Assembly: GCA_902770845.1 (NCBI GenBank)
Contig: CACXUV010000061.1
Span: 1-40,646 of the forward strand
From: an uncultured Prevotellaceae bacterium
Lineage (GTDB): Bacteria > Bacteroidota > Bacteroidia > Bacteroidales > Bacteroidaceae
Direction: 5' to 3'
DNA: 40,646 nucleotides
Shown here in pieces: positions 6,284 through 14,294 of this stretch (position 1 is its first letter; each line of letters begins with the position of its first letter). The translations under genes were made by a program, and so were the position numbers. The notes under the pieces were generated by a model. The model saw only the letters and a list, made by a program, of their open reading frames with translations, was not told where the DNA came from and did no database searches.

Positions 6284-6737
6284 TCTCTGGATCCTGACGG
6301 TAGCTGCAATGGCGTTGGCCAGTTGTGAGCGCAAGGTCATCTACAGCCATTATGAACCCACGTCTGTTGCGGGATGGGGAAGAAGTGACACACTGACTTT
6401 TTGTGTAGCACCTGTTCCTGAGGATGGATTGTATCAGGAAGAGGTGGGGCTGCGCATCACCAGCGACTATCCCTTCATGGGGTTGTCGCTGGAGGTGGAG
6501 CAGCAAATGTTGCACTCGCTGATGGTGCGCCGCGACACACTGCATGCCGATGTGGTGGATCGGGGCGGTAATTTCCTGGGGGAGGGAATCGGATACTTTC
6601 AGTATCGTTTCAAGTTGACAGAACTGCCACTGAATGCAGGCGACACACTGATGGTGCACGTAAGACACGTGATGATGAGAGAGATCCTGCCTGGTGTGTG
6701 TGATGTGGGTGTGACTGTGAGGAGAGTCAAGAATTAA
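6267..6737 (+). CDS. gldH: GldH-family lipoprotein
   Basis: This 156-aa lipoprotein has a signal peptide (MKLRNSLWILTVAAMALASC) whose LASC lipobox puts the lipidated Cys at residue 20. The mature part has ...YSHYEPTSVAGWGRSDTL and a beta-rich body typical of GldH. In flavobacteria GldH is needed for gliding motility. Prevotella-type bacteria do not glide, so another envelope role is likely. ATG 6267 was preferred because it places the signal peptide correctly; the longer in-frame version would add a basic stretch encoded inside ricT. ATG 6255 is a second option. It converges with rodA, leaving 14 nt between the stops. Confidence 0.82.
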   Translation: MKLRNSLWILTVAAMALASCERKVIYSHYEPTSVAGWGRSDTLTFCVAPVPEDGLYQEEVGLRITSDYPFMGLSLEVEQQMLHSLMVRRDTLHADVVDRGGNFLGEGIGYFQYRFKLTELPLNAGDTLMVHVRHVMMREILPGVCDVGVTVRRVKN

Positions 6738-6751
6738 GAGTTAAGAGACTT

Positions 6752-8221
6752 TTAGCGGGAGGTGTTGCGGGCTGCATCGATGCGGAGGAAAATGAAGAGA
6801 AGGAAGGTGAAGCCCCACAAGGAGGAACCACCATAGCTGAAGAAGGGCAGGGGAATGCCAATGACGGGCGTGAGGCCCAAGACCATGCCGACGTTGATGA
6901 AGACATGGAAGAGAAACACGGAAAGCACACAATAGCCATAGATTCGACCAAAATGATAGGGCTGGCGCTCAGACAGATAGATGAGCCGCAGGATGAGGGC
7001 CAAGAACAATAGGAGCACTGCGGTGGCTCCTACGAAGCCTTCTTCTTCGCCCACGGTGCAGAAGATGAAGTCGGTGTCTTGTTCGGGCACATACTTCAGC
7101 TTGGTCTGCGTGCCGTTGAGGAAGCCTTTGCCTTCAAGTCCACCGGAGCCAATGGCAATCTTGCTCTGGTTCACATTGTAGCCGGCACCCTTGAGGTCTT
7201 CTTCCAGGCCCAGCAGCACGTTGATACGGGTGCGCTGGTGGGGTTCAAGAATGTTGTTGAGCGCATAGTCGGCCATATTGAAGAATACCACGGAACCCAG
7301 TGTGAAGCCTGCAATCCAGAAATAGTTGCGAACTCGCGTGCCCAAGCCTTGCCAAAGGAGATAGCTGATGAGCAGGACGGCCAAGACCAGCTGGACCCAC
7401 ACGACGTTGAAAGGAATGACGTAGAGTGAGACAGCAAGGCTGATGAGGGTGATACTGGCGCTGAGGCCCATGATGTGAGCAGCTTCTTTGCGGCTCTCGC
7501 AGAACACCCAGACCATGCCGCTGGAAAAAAGCTGAATGAGCAGCAGGACGGTGAACTTGCCGACAGACGTGGGGCTTTGGCCTATCATTTCGTTGCCAAA
7601 GCGGATGCCCACCACAAAATAGACGACCATGGCCACACCGGTGAAAAGCACGCTGCCCGTCATGCCTTCGCGATAGAGCATCAGGAAGAAGCAAAGATAG
7701 ACCAGGGCGGATCCTGTTTCGCGCTGCATGACGATGAAGAGCATGGGCACGAAGATGATGGCCAGGGTGATGGCAAAGTCTTTCCAGTTGTGGATGTCGT
7801 AGCCATACTTGCTCATGAACTTTGCCAGGGCCAGGGCCGTGGCAAACTTCGCAAACTCGGCAGGCTGCAGGCGCAGCGGCCCCAGCACGAGCCAGGAGCG
7901 AGAGCCTTTGATGGAGTGGGGGTTGAAGATGGTGGCAAAGAGCAACAGCAGCATCAGGGCAAACAGGGCATAGGCAAAGGTCTCATAGAAACGTTCGTCG
8001 AGCAACAGGATGATCAGGCCCAGCAGGAGCGAAGTGCCAATCCAGACAATCTGCATGCCAGAACGCGTGCTGAGAGAGAACAGGTCGGTGTCGCCATAGC
8101 TGTAGCTGGCACCACACACGCTGACCCATCCAAACGTGAGCAGGGCCACATAGATGATGACAACCCACCAGTCGAGCGAGCGCAGCACACCGCGCTTTTT
8201 CCTATCTGTCAGCTGATCCAT
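6752..8221 (-). CDS. rodA: RodA, SEDS-family peptidoglycan glycosyltransferase
   Basis: This 489-aa polytopic inner-membrane protein of the FtsW/RodA/SpoVE family polymerises glycan strands during cell elongation together with PBP2. Recognisable parts are GSRSWLVLGPLRLQPAEFAK (residues 110-129), the catalytic-loop-type region around QSKIAIGSGGLEGKGFLNGT, and PEQDTDFIFCTVGEEEGFVG. The protein is longer than the proteobacterial RodA (about 370 aa); the extra sequence lies in additional membrane segments around residues 210-310, usual for Bacteroidetes RodA. The first 20 nt overlap the end of mrdA, so the pair is translationally coupled. It is the last gene of the rod-shape operon. Confidence 0.94.
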   Translation of the reverse strand: MDQLTDRKKRGVLRSLDWWVVIIYVALLTFGWVSVCGASYSYGDTDLFSLSTRSGMQIVWIGTSLLLGLIILLLDERFYETFAYALFALMLLLLFATIFNPHSIKGSRSWLVLGPLRLQPAEFAKFATALALAKFMSKYGYDIHNWKDFAITLAIIFVPMLFIVMQRETGSALVYLCFFLMLYREGMTGSVLFTGVAMVVYFVVGIRFGNEMIGQSPTSVGKFTVLLLIQLFSSGMVWVFCESRKEAAHIMGLSASITLISLAVSLYVIPFNVVWVQLVLAVLLISYLLWQGLGTRVRNYFWIAGFTLGSVVFFNMADYALNNILEPHQRTRINVLLGLEEDLKGAGYNVNQSKIAIGSGGLEGKGFLNGTQTKLKYVPEQDTDFIFCTVGEEEGFVGATAVLLLFLALILRLIYLSERQPYHFGRIYGYCVLSVFLFHVFINVGMVLGLTPVIGIPLPFFSYGGSSLWGFTFLLFIFLRIDAARNTSR

Positions 8222-10049
8222 AAGCGATGCGTTTGTTTTGAATCTCGGTAGCCTTGTGCTCGGATGCCTCGCTCAGTCTGCCGTGAATGAATTGTTCCAT
8301 CATCAGACCACCAATGGGCACGCCATAAGTGGCGCCCCAACCGCCGTTCTCCACGTAGACGGCAATGGCAATCTTGGGATTGTCCATGGGAGCAAAGCCC
8401 ATGAATACGGAGTGGTCGTGGCCACGGTTCTGGGCCGTACCTGTCTTGCCGCAGGCGGCAAAGTCGTAGTGGGCCAGGGCGTGACAGGTGCCGCCCAGGG
8501 CCGAGGCGCGCATGCCTTGCACCACATAGTCGTAGGCAGAACGGCTGGCCATTGTATAGTGTCGTTTGGTGAAGGTGGTGTCGAGCTGTTCACCCTCCAC
8601 TTTCTTCACCACGTGTGGCGTGAGGTAGTAGCCCCGGTTGGCAATGGTGGCCCCGAGGTTGGCAATCTGGAGGGGCGTCAGGTTCACCTCGCCCTGTCCG
8701 ATGGAGATGGAAATGATGGTGAGTCCGTTCCAGGAGCCTTTGTAGGCTTTATCATAGAACTGGGCATTGGGTATGAGGCCACGCTTTTCGCCAGGCAGGT
8801 CGATGCCCAGCTTGTAGCCAAAGCCCATGGACACCATGTAGTCGCGCCAGGTGTTCATGGCATTCTGCACTGATCCGTATTTCCTGTTGCCAATCATGTA
8901 GTAGAGGCCCCAGCAGAAGAAGCCGTTGCACGAAGTGGAAAGTGCAGGAATCAAGGGCAGGGGAGAGGCATGGCCGTGACAGCCCACACGCAGGCCCTTG
9001 AACACAAAGCCATGGTGACAGGGGTAGGGGGTGGACGGTGTGATGATGCCTTCGGTCAGGAATGTGAGTCCCTGTGTGGTCTTGAAGGTGGAGCCTGGCG
9101 GATACTGTCCCATGATGGAACGGTTGAGCAGCGGTTTCCAGGTGTCCTGACTGAGTATGCGGTGGCTCTTGGAGCGCTTGCGGCCCACCATGATGCGCGG
9201 GTCGTAGGTGGGCGACGACACCATGCAGAGCACCTCGCCTGTTTGCGGCTCGATGGCCACGATGGAACCAATCTTGCCTTCCATGAGTCGTTCGCCCAGT
9301 GCTTGCAGCTTGTAGTCTATTCCCAGTGTGAGGTTCTTTCCGGGCACGGGACGGCGGTCGAGGGCACCGTTCTGATAGTTGCCCTTGATGCGTCCGTGGG
9401 CATCGCGCAGCAGAATCTGCACGCCTTTCTCGCCTCGCAGCTGTTTCTCATAGCTGCGCTCAATGCCCAACTTCCCTATGTAGTCGCCCGGCTGGTAGTA
9501 GTCGTCTTCCTCAATGTCGGCCGGCGACACTTCGGCCACGTCGCCCAGCACGTGGGCAGCATAAGGGTATTGGTACTGGCGGATGCTGCGACGCTGTGCA
9601 TAGAAGCCTGGGAAACGATACATCTTTTCCTGAAAGACGCTGAAGTCCTTGTCGGAAAGCTGGTTCATGAACATTTGTTGGGTGAAGCGCGAGTAGCCAG
9701 GGTTCTTGGAACGGTCCTTGATGGTCTCCATGCGCTGGATGAAATCTTCCTTGGTGATGCCCAGTGCCAGGCAGAAGTCGGCTGTGTCGAGTTGGTTGCT
9801 GATTTCATTCATGACCACCATGATGTCGTAGGCTGGTTGGTTGTAGACCAGCAACTGGCCGTTGCGGTCGCGTATGACACCCCTTGACGGGTATTCCACT
9901 TTTTTCAGGAACGCATTGGAGTCGGCACTCTTCTTGTAGTCGTCGCTGGTGATTTGCAGCGTGAAGAGGCGAATGATGTAGACCACGACGATGCACGTAG
10001 CTACAGCGGTAATCACATAACTTCGTTTTTCAAGTTCGTAGTCTTTCAC
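8202..10049 (-). CDS. mrdA: Penicillin-binding protein 2 (elongation transpeptidase)
   Basis: This 615-aa class B PBP cross-links peptidoglycan in the elongasome. It has one N-terminal membrane anchor (about residues 12-32), a PBP dimerisation domain (about 50-230), and a transpeptidase domain with the three active-site motifs: STFK (Ser320-Lys323), SCN (Ser373-Asn375) and KTG (535-537). The start is GTG: it overlaps the mreD stop as GTGA, and no better ATG is nearby. mreD lies upstream and rodA downstream, both overlapping, so mrdA acts as part of the mreBCD-mrdA-rodA unit. Confidence 0.95.
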   Translation of the reverse strand: MKDYELEKRSYVITAVATCIVVVYIIRLFTLQITSDDYKKSADSNAFLKKVEYPSRGVIRDRNGQLLVYNQPAYDIMVVMNEISNQLDTADFCLALGITKEDFIQRMETIKDRSKNPGYSRFTQQMFMNQLSDKDFSVFQEKMYRFPGFYAQRRSIRQYQYPYAAHVLGDVAEVSPADIEEDDYYQPGDYIGKLGIERSYEKQLRGEKGVQILLRDAHGRIKGNYQNGALDRRPVPGKNLTLGIDYKLQALGERLMEGKIGSIVAIEPQTGEVLCMVSSPTYDPRIMVGRKRSKSHRILSQDTWKPLLNRSIMGQYPPGSTFKTTQGLTFLTEGIITPSTPYPCHHGFVFKGLRVGCHGHASPLPLIPALSTSCNGFFCWGLYYMIGNRKYGSVQNAMNTWRDYMVSMGFGYKLGIDLPGEKRGLIPNAQFYDKAYKGSWNGLTIISISIGQGEVNLTPLQIANLGATIANRGYYLTPHVVKKVEGEQLDTTFTKRHYTMASRSAYDYVVQGMRASALGGTCHALAHYDFAACGKTGTAQNRGHDHSVFMGFAPMDNPKIAIAVYVENGGWGATYGVPIGGLMMEQFIHGRLSEASEHKATEIQNKRIAYGSADR

Positions 10050-10543
10050 TTCCTAACGCTTTCCAGAGTGATGATGAATAGAAGGGTGAGAACGCTGCTG
10101 CCTGCAGCAAAGGCCAGCCATTGCATCCAGTTGAAGAAATTGAACGCTTCGAGGGAGAAAAAAGTGAAGCAGTAGATGACAACCAGCAGGCTGCTGAGCT
10201 TGACAAAGTTGGCCCAGCCGAGCGAGGCAGCCGATGAGTGAATGTCTTCTTCGGCATTGCGCGGAAGGAAAAGTTCGAGCAGATAAGGCTGCAACAGGCC
10301 CAGAAATGTGAGCGAAGCAGAGGCCACGCCGGGTGTGTTGGAAAACACGTCGATGATAAACCCCATGCTGAAACTCCAGAGCAGTGCGGCCCATTTGGGA
10401 AAGCTGCGGGGAAACGCAATCACAAAATAGACATAGAGCAGCGGTGTGGCGCAATGAAAGAGCTGGATGCGATTCAAGACCAGTGCCTGGCTGAGGCACA
10501 GGGTCAGGAAGATGAGTATCCGTTTCAGTGTATCGATGGTCAT
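10046..10543 (-). CDS. mreD: Rod shape-determining protein MreD
   Basis: This 165-aa integral membrane protein has about five hydrophobic segments, the size and hydropathy expected of MreD. It contains IQLFHCATPLLYVYFVIAFP near the N-terminus and GFIIDVFSNTPGVASASL, the conserved G-(F)-D-x-F motif of the family. It links MreC and the cell-wall synthesis enzymes in the elongasome. Sequence conservation of MreD is low, so the position between mreC (15 nt upstream) and mrdA (4-nt overlap) carries much of the call. Confidence 0.9.
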   Translation of the reverse strand: MTIDTLKRILIFLTLCLSQALVLNRIQLFHCATPLLYVYFVIAFPRSFPKWAALLWSFSMGFIIDVFSNTPGVASASLTFLGLLQPYLLELFLPRNAEEDIHSSAASLGWANFVKLSSLLVVIYCFTFFSLEAFNFFNWMQWLAFAAGSSVLTLLFIITLESVRK

Positions 10544-10558
10544 TTTTTGTGATGATGC

Positions 10559-11419
10559 TTAGTGTGTCTTGCTCAGCGAGTCGAGAGCAGCTTCCTTCAG
10601 TCGCATGCGTTCCACCATGCCTTTCTCCTTGATCACGCAGACGTCGCGCAAACAGGCAAAGTCGGTTGCCAGACGTATTTTCAGGCGGTAGGAGATGCCG
10701 TCGCGCGAATTGAATACCTTCTCAATCTGTCCCACTGCCACGCCGTGGGGAAAAATCGACGAGTAGCCACTGGTCTCAATCCAGTCGCCCTTCTTGAACT
10801 TGGCATGGCGGGGAATGTCCTCAACGTATGCTTCGGATGGATCGCCGCCTTCCCACTTGAGATAGCCGAAATAGTTGGTGCCACGGATGGAGCAGCTGAT
10901 GCGCGAATGCTTGTTCAGCACTGGAATGACCACGGCATAGTGATTGCTGGCCAGATAGACCACGCCTACCAGTCCATTGCCGCAGGCCACGCCCATGTCG
11001 GCATCGACGCCGTCGGCACGTCCCTTGTCAATGGTGATCAGGTTGTCGGGCCGGTTCACCGAGTTGCCCACAACCTTGGCAGGAATGAGCTGGTATTGCG
11101 ACAGCACCTCGAGCTCTTGGCGCTGCACTGCGGTGGTGTCGGCGGTGAGGTCGGCAAATTGGCGTCGCAGCTTGTCGACCTGTCGTTCCAGATACACGTT
11201 GCGTTGCGTCAGTTCTTCGTTGGCGCGTCGCAACGTGAAGTATTGCTCCGTGGCTGCCTCCCAGTCGTAGATGCGGGCAGCAAAGGCATTGGCCGACGAA
11301 ATCCACACGCTGCTTTGGTATTTGTTATAACTCAGCAGCATGACAATACTGACTGCCTCCAGAAACAGGAAAAGCAGCCAGTGGAAGTGTTTTGTCAGAA
11401 ATGCCCAGAGGTTCTGCAT
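10559..11419 (-). CDS. mreC: Cell shape-determining protein MreC
   Basis: This 286-aa protein has a single membrane anchor (about residues 12-30), a coiled-coil stretch (about 55-95, ending RRQFADLTADT) and a periplasmic beta-barrel region with family motifs: VVGNSVNRPDNLITIDKG and a GVACGNGLVGVV segment. It scaffolds PBP2 and RodA in the periplasm. The start ATG shares its A with the mreB stop (TAATG), giving tight translational coupling. Confidence 0.94.
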   Translation of the reverse strand: MQNLWAFLTKHFHWLLFLFLEAVSIVMLLSYNKYQSSVWISSANAFAARIYDWEAATEQYFTLRRANEELTQRNVYLERQVDKLRRQFADLTADTTAVQRQELEVLSQYQLIPAKVVGNSVNRPDNLITIDKGRADGVDADMGVACGNGLVGVVYLASNHYAVVIPVLNKHSRISCSIRGTNYFGYLKWEGGDPSEAYVEDIPRHAKFKKGDWIETSGYSSIFPHGVAVGQIEKVFNSRDGISYRLKIRLATDFACLRDVCVIKEKGMVERMRLKEAALDSLSKTH

Positions 11420-12441
11420 TATCTCATCAGGAACGAGAAGCGGTCGACGTTCTTCAGGGCGATGCCCGCACCCTTGGCAACCGAGTGCAGGGGATCTTCG
11501 GGCACGTGGAATGGAATGTTGATCTTGTCTTGCAAGCGCTTGTCGAGACCGCGCAGCAGTGCACCGCCACCTGACAGGTAGATGCCGTTCTTCACAATGT
11601 CGGCGTAAAGTTCGGGCGGTGTGTTCTCAAGAGCCGACAGCACGGCGTTCTCGATCTTGGCTACGGTCTTGTCGAGACAGTGGGCAATCTCCTGGTAGCA
11701 GACGGGCACCTCCATGGGCAGGGCCGTGATGCGGTTAGGACCGTGCACGATGTAGTCTTCGGGTGCCTCGTCGCCCAGGTCGGTAAGTGCCGAACCCACG
11801 TTGATCTTGATGCGCTCGGCCATGCGCTCCGACACCTTGACGTTGTGCTGGCGCGACATATACTCCTGAATGTCGGCCGTGAGGTCGTCGCCGGCGGTGC
11901 GGATGGAGTTGTTGCTCACGATGCCGCCCAGTGAGATAACGGCAATCTCGGTAGAACCACCACCAATGTCGACAATCATGTTGCCCTCGGGTGCTTCAAC
12001 GTCGATGCCAATGCCGATGGCGGCAGCCATAGGCTCGAAAATCAGGTAGACGTCGCGACCGTCGGCATGCTCGGCTGAGTCGCGCACGGCACGCAGCTCA
12101 ACCTCGGTGGAACCCGAAGGCACGCCAATGACCATGCGGAGTGATGGCGAGAAGATGTGGCGGCCGGTGTGTACCATCTTGATGAGGCCGCGCATCATTT
12201 GTTCGCAGGCAGAAAAGTCGGCAATCACGCCGTCGCGCAGCGGGCGGATGGTGCGAATGTTGGAGTGCGTCTTTTCATACATCATCTTGGCCTTTTCGCC
12301 CACGGCAATCATCTTGTCGGTGCGGCGGTCGAGCGCCACGACAGAAGGCTCGTCGACCACGATTTTGTCGTCGCAAATAATAATTGTATTAGCTGTGCCA
12401 AGGTCCATGGCCAGCTCTTGTCGGAAACTGAAAAATCCCAT
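11419..12441 (-). CDS. mreB: Rod shape-determining protein MreB (bacterial actin)
   Basis: This 340-aa actin-like ATPase polymerises under the inner membrane and guides lateral wall synthesis. The nucleotide-binding motifs are clear: DLGTANTIIICDD (phosphate 1) and NMIVDIGGGSTEIAVISLGG (phosphate 2), plus GVPSGSTEVELRAVRDSAEHA and LSGGGALLRGLDKRL. The start at 12441 (MGFFSFRQELAMDLGTANT) matches the conserved length; a 15-codon in-frame extension upstream has no family sequence and runs through a hairpin at 12462-12487. It is the first gene of the rod-shape operon, with 123 nt separating it from the IMP cyclohydrolase gene. Confidence 0.96.
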   Translation of the reverse strand: MGFFSFRQELAMDLGTANTIIICDDKIVVDEPSVVALDRRTDKMIAVGEKAKMMYEKTHSNIRTIRPLRDGVIADFSACEQMMRGLIKMVHTGRHIFSPSLRMVIGVPSGSTEVELRAVRDSAEHADGRDVYLIFEPMAAAIGIGIDVEAPEGNMIVDIGGGSTEIAVISLGGIVSNNSIRTAGDDLTADIQEYMSRQHNVKVSERMAERIKINVGSALTDLGDEAPEDYIVHGPNRITALPMEVPVCYQEIAHCLDKTVAKIENAVLSALENTPPELYADIVKNGIYLSGGGALLRGLDKRLQDKINIPFHVPEDPLHSVAKGAGIALKNVDRFSFLMR

Positions 12442-12461
12442 ATAGGCCCCTAAATTAGGTA

Positions 12462-12487
12462 GTTGGGTGCCGGAACGGCCGCCCAAC
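12462..12487. repeat. Inverted repeat in the mreB leader
   Basis: GTTGGG (12462-12467) pairs with CCCAAC (12482-12487), with an inner GCCG/CGGC pair. It lies between the IMP cyclohydrolase gene and mreB. There is no U-tract in the direction of transcription, so it is not a standard terminator. It may be a leader structure of the mreB mRNA. Confidence 0.45.
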
Positions 12488-12564
12488 CCGTTATTTTATT
12501 AATTGTGTTCTGTTATCTCATTCTTTTAAAAGACAATAGTCTGTTCAGACCATCCTGTCCTCTC

Positions 12565-13167
12565 TTATTTGCCGGAGTTGAGGAACCAGGTGTGAATGGC
12601 GGTGTCGTAGTGCGAGCTCACGCCGAAGGCACGCTCGGCAAACATGCGGCGCTGGTCGAGCGTTGTGGTGGCTCCCTGCTGCTTCAGGATGTCGAGCAGC
12701 ACGCTGTATTCGGCTTTCGAGGGAACGATGACCACATCGTTGAAGTTCTTTGCTCCGGCACGGATGAGCGAAATGCCGCCGATGTCGATCTTCTCGATGA
12801 TGTCGGCTTCAGAAGCTCCGCTGGCCACGGTCTGTTCGAAAGGATAGAGGTCGACGATGACCAGGTCGATCTCGGGAATCTCATATTGGGCCATCTGCTC
12901 ACGGTCGCCTTCGTTGTCGCGGCGGCCCAGGATGCCTCCAAACACTTTGGGATGCAGCGTCTTCACGCGACCGCCCAGGATGGAAGGATAGGTGGTTACT
13001 TCTTCAACTTTCTGGCATTCGTAGCCCAGTGACTCGATAAACGTCTGTGTGCCGCCAGTGGAGAGGAAGTGCACTCCCTCCTCGTTCAGCTTCTTCAACA
13101 GCTCTTCCAGTCCGTCTTTGTGGAATACGGAAATGAGCGCTGTCTTGATTTTCTTTGCTTCAGCCAT
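12565..13167 (-). CDS. IMP cyclohydrolase domain protein (N-terminal half of PurH only)
   Basis: This 200-aa protein matches the MGS-like IMP cyclohydrolase half of PurH: KIKTALISVFHKDGLEELL, FLSTGGTQTFIES, TSILGGRVKTLHPK-type sequence (here YPSILGGRVKTLHPKVFGG), VDLYPFEQTV and IEKIDIGGISLIRAGAKNF. It should close the ring of FAICAR to give IMP, the last step of purine synthesis. Ordinary PurH is about 500 aa and carries a C-terminal AICAR transformylase. Here the frame stops at the domain boundary (SSHYDTAIHTWFLNSGK) and nothing of the second half follows before mreB. The transformylase must be encoded elsewhere, or this copy is truncated. Confidence 0.88.
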   Translation of the reverse strand: MAEAKKIKTALISVFHKDGLEELLKKLNEEGVHFLSTGGTQTFIESLGYECQKVEEVTTYPSILGGRVKTLHPKVFGGILGRRDNEGDREQMAQYEIPEIDLVIVDLYPFEQTVASGASEADIIEKIDIGGISLIRAGAKNFNDVVIVPSKAEYSVLLDILKQQGATTTLDQRRMFAERAFGVSSHYDTAIHTWFLNSGK

Positions 13168-13228
13168 TTCTTTTTAAATGCTTAATTCTAAATGCTTAAT
13201 TGTTTGCAAACTAATTTCTTGTGGGCTG

Positions 13229-13258
13229 CAAAGTTACAAAAAAAAGTTAGAACACAAA
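13229..13258 (-). promoter_or_regulatory. Promoter of the IMP cyclohydrolase gene
   Basis: TTTG (13258-13255), 18-nt spacer, TAACTTTG (13236-13229) on the - strand, about 62 nt upstream of the start codon. Confidence 0.7.
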
Positions 13259-13307
13259 ATGAATGAATGCATTATTTTTTTTGTAGCCACCTTATTTATA
13301 ATATAGG

Positions 13308-13682
13308 TCAATGCCAGTGCATGTTGCGCTCGTGTCTCAGCACCTCGCCAATGAGCAGGACCGGCACCAGGGCCATGCAGGTCAGCAGGGCGGTGAAGTT
13401 TATTTGCGAAGGGGCCGTCTGCACAAACAGTTTCAGGGCGGCAAGCAGCGAGCTCCAGCCGTTGAAAGCAAAGAACAGCCCCAGGGCCAGCAGCCAACAG
13501 CCGCAGGTCCAGATGCGCGACAGTCTCAGTGCCCGGCGGCTGTTGACTGGGTGCAGTTGTTGCGTGGCTGGCAGGCGCTGCATGACGCGGTCGCTGAAGC
13601 CGTCGTCGGCAATCTCCTGTTGTCGGGCTGCCTGGAAGAAACTGTTGAGCAGCTGTTCATCTTGGGGTGTGGTCATAGCCAT
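13308..13682 (-). CDS. Small membrane protein, probable DUF5056-type partner of the ECF sigma factor
   Basis: This 124-aa protein has a soluble N-terminal part, EQLLNSFFQAARQQEIADDG, followed by FSDRVMQRLP (about residues 9-38), and two hydrophobic segments near residues 58-78 and 95-115. The N-terminal pattern resembles DUF5056 proteins encoded next to Bacteroidetes ECF sigma factors. An anti-sigma-like or sensor role is plausible from position alone. The gene overlaps the end of the sigma gene by 26 nt. ATG 13676 is an alternative start two codons in. The DUF name is from memory and should be treated as tentative. Confidence 0.7.
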   Translation of the reverse strand: MAMTTPQDEQLLNSFFQAARQQEIADDGFSDRVMQRLPATQQLHPVNSRRALRLSRIWTCGCWLLALGLFFAFNGWSSLLAALKLFVQTAPSQINFTALLTCMALVPVLLIGEVLRHERNMHWH

Positions 13683-14105
13683 TTTGCTTTAAGTAGGTGG
13701 TCAGTTTTTCTTTGCCTCTCTTCAGGTGCGACTTCACGGTGTTGACGGGAATGCCCGTGATGAGCGATATTTGCTCGATGGGCTGTCCGTCGATGTACTG
13801 CAGCGTGATGCAGGTGCGCTCTTCGTCGCGCAGGAGCGACAGTGCCTGGTAGAGGTCCATGCGCAGGTGTGGCTGCGGTGTTTCGGCCTTGTCGGGCGGC
13901 TGTTGGCCGTCGGGCGCGCTGCGCAGAGTTTTGCGCTTGTGGTCGTAGAAGATGTTATAGGCAATGCGCATCAGCCCGTGAGGTTCAGGAAGAACCTGCG
14001 GATGGCCGACTGGTGGCGACGCACAAGCTGGCTGAAGGCTTGCTTGTCGCCATGAGTTGCCACCAGGCTTGCGAGCGTGTGGTCGCTGGGCGAAGACGTG
14101 TGCAT
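13657..14105 (-). pseudogene. ECF-type sigma-70 factor, broken by an internal out-of-frame deletion
   Basis: Two pieces of one sigma gene are in different frames. The 5' piece (14105-13971) encodes 44 residues: MHTSSPSDHTLASL, then DKQAFSQLVRRHQSAIRRFF, then LNLTG and a TGA. This is the start of sigma region 2. The 3' piece (13974-13657) continues at LMRIAYNIFYDHKR and carries region 4 (LRDEERTCITLQYIDGQ, then IEQISLITGIPVNTVKSHLK with its helix-turn-helix). About 30 codons of region 2.2-2.4, which contact core polymerase and the -10 element, are missing at the junction ACGGGCTGATGCGC. The deleted length is not a multiple of three. As read, no functional sigma factor is made. An assembly collapse is the main alternative. 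Confidence 0.82.
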
Positions 14106-14108
14106 GAA

Positions 14109-14294
14109 TCAGTATCTTGGGGGGATGATGATCCAGGCAATGATGTAGATGATGACACCGCTGAAGGCCGTGCAGAACGTGAGCACGGCGTAGGCCAGGC
14201 GCACCAGGGTGATGTCGAGTCCGAAGTATTCGGCCAGTCCGGCGCATACGCCGCCCAGCACGCGGTCGTTGGAACGATAGAGATTCTTAGTCAT
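14109..14294 (-). CDS. PspC-domain small membrane protein
   Basis: This 61-aa protein consists of one PspC domain: MTKNLYRSNDRVLGGVCAGL, followed by AEYFGLDITLVRLAY, and a hydrophobic C-terminal half ending in IIAWIIIPPRY. PspC proteins are inner-membrane proteins tied to envelope-stress responses. The start overlaps the end of the DUF6249-like gene by 8 nt, and the sigma gene starts 3 nt downstream, so the four genes form one transcription unit. A longer in-frame reading up to 14456 is out-of-frame shadow of the neighbour. Confidence 0.85.
   Translation of the reverse strand: MTKNLYRSNDRVLGGVCAGLAEYFGLDITLVRLAYAVLTFCTAFSGVIIYIIAWIIIPPRY

Noticed and set aside
5102-6340. A 412-codon open frame antisense to ricT and gldH.
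   Set aside because: The + strand carries conserved ricT cysteine motifs and the gldH lipobox; the antisense frame shows no family features.
12442-12486. A 15-codon N-terminal extension of MreB.
   Set aside because: The extension is not family sequence and is encoded across a hairpin; MGFFSFRQELAMDLG is the conserved start.
13971-13974. Programmed frameshifting to join the two parts of the ECF sigma gene.
   Set aside because: About 30 conserved codons are missing at the junction, and there is no slippery heptamer; a frameshift would not restore region 2.
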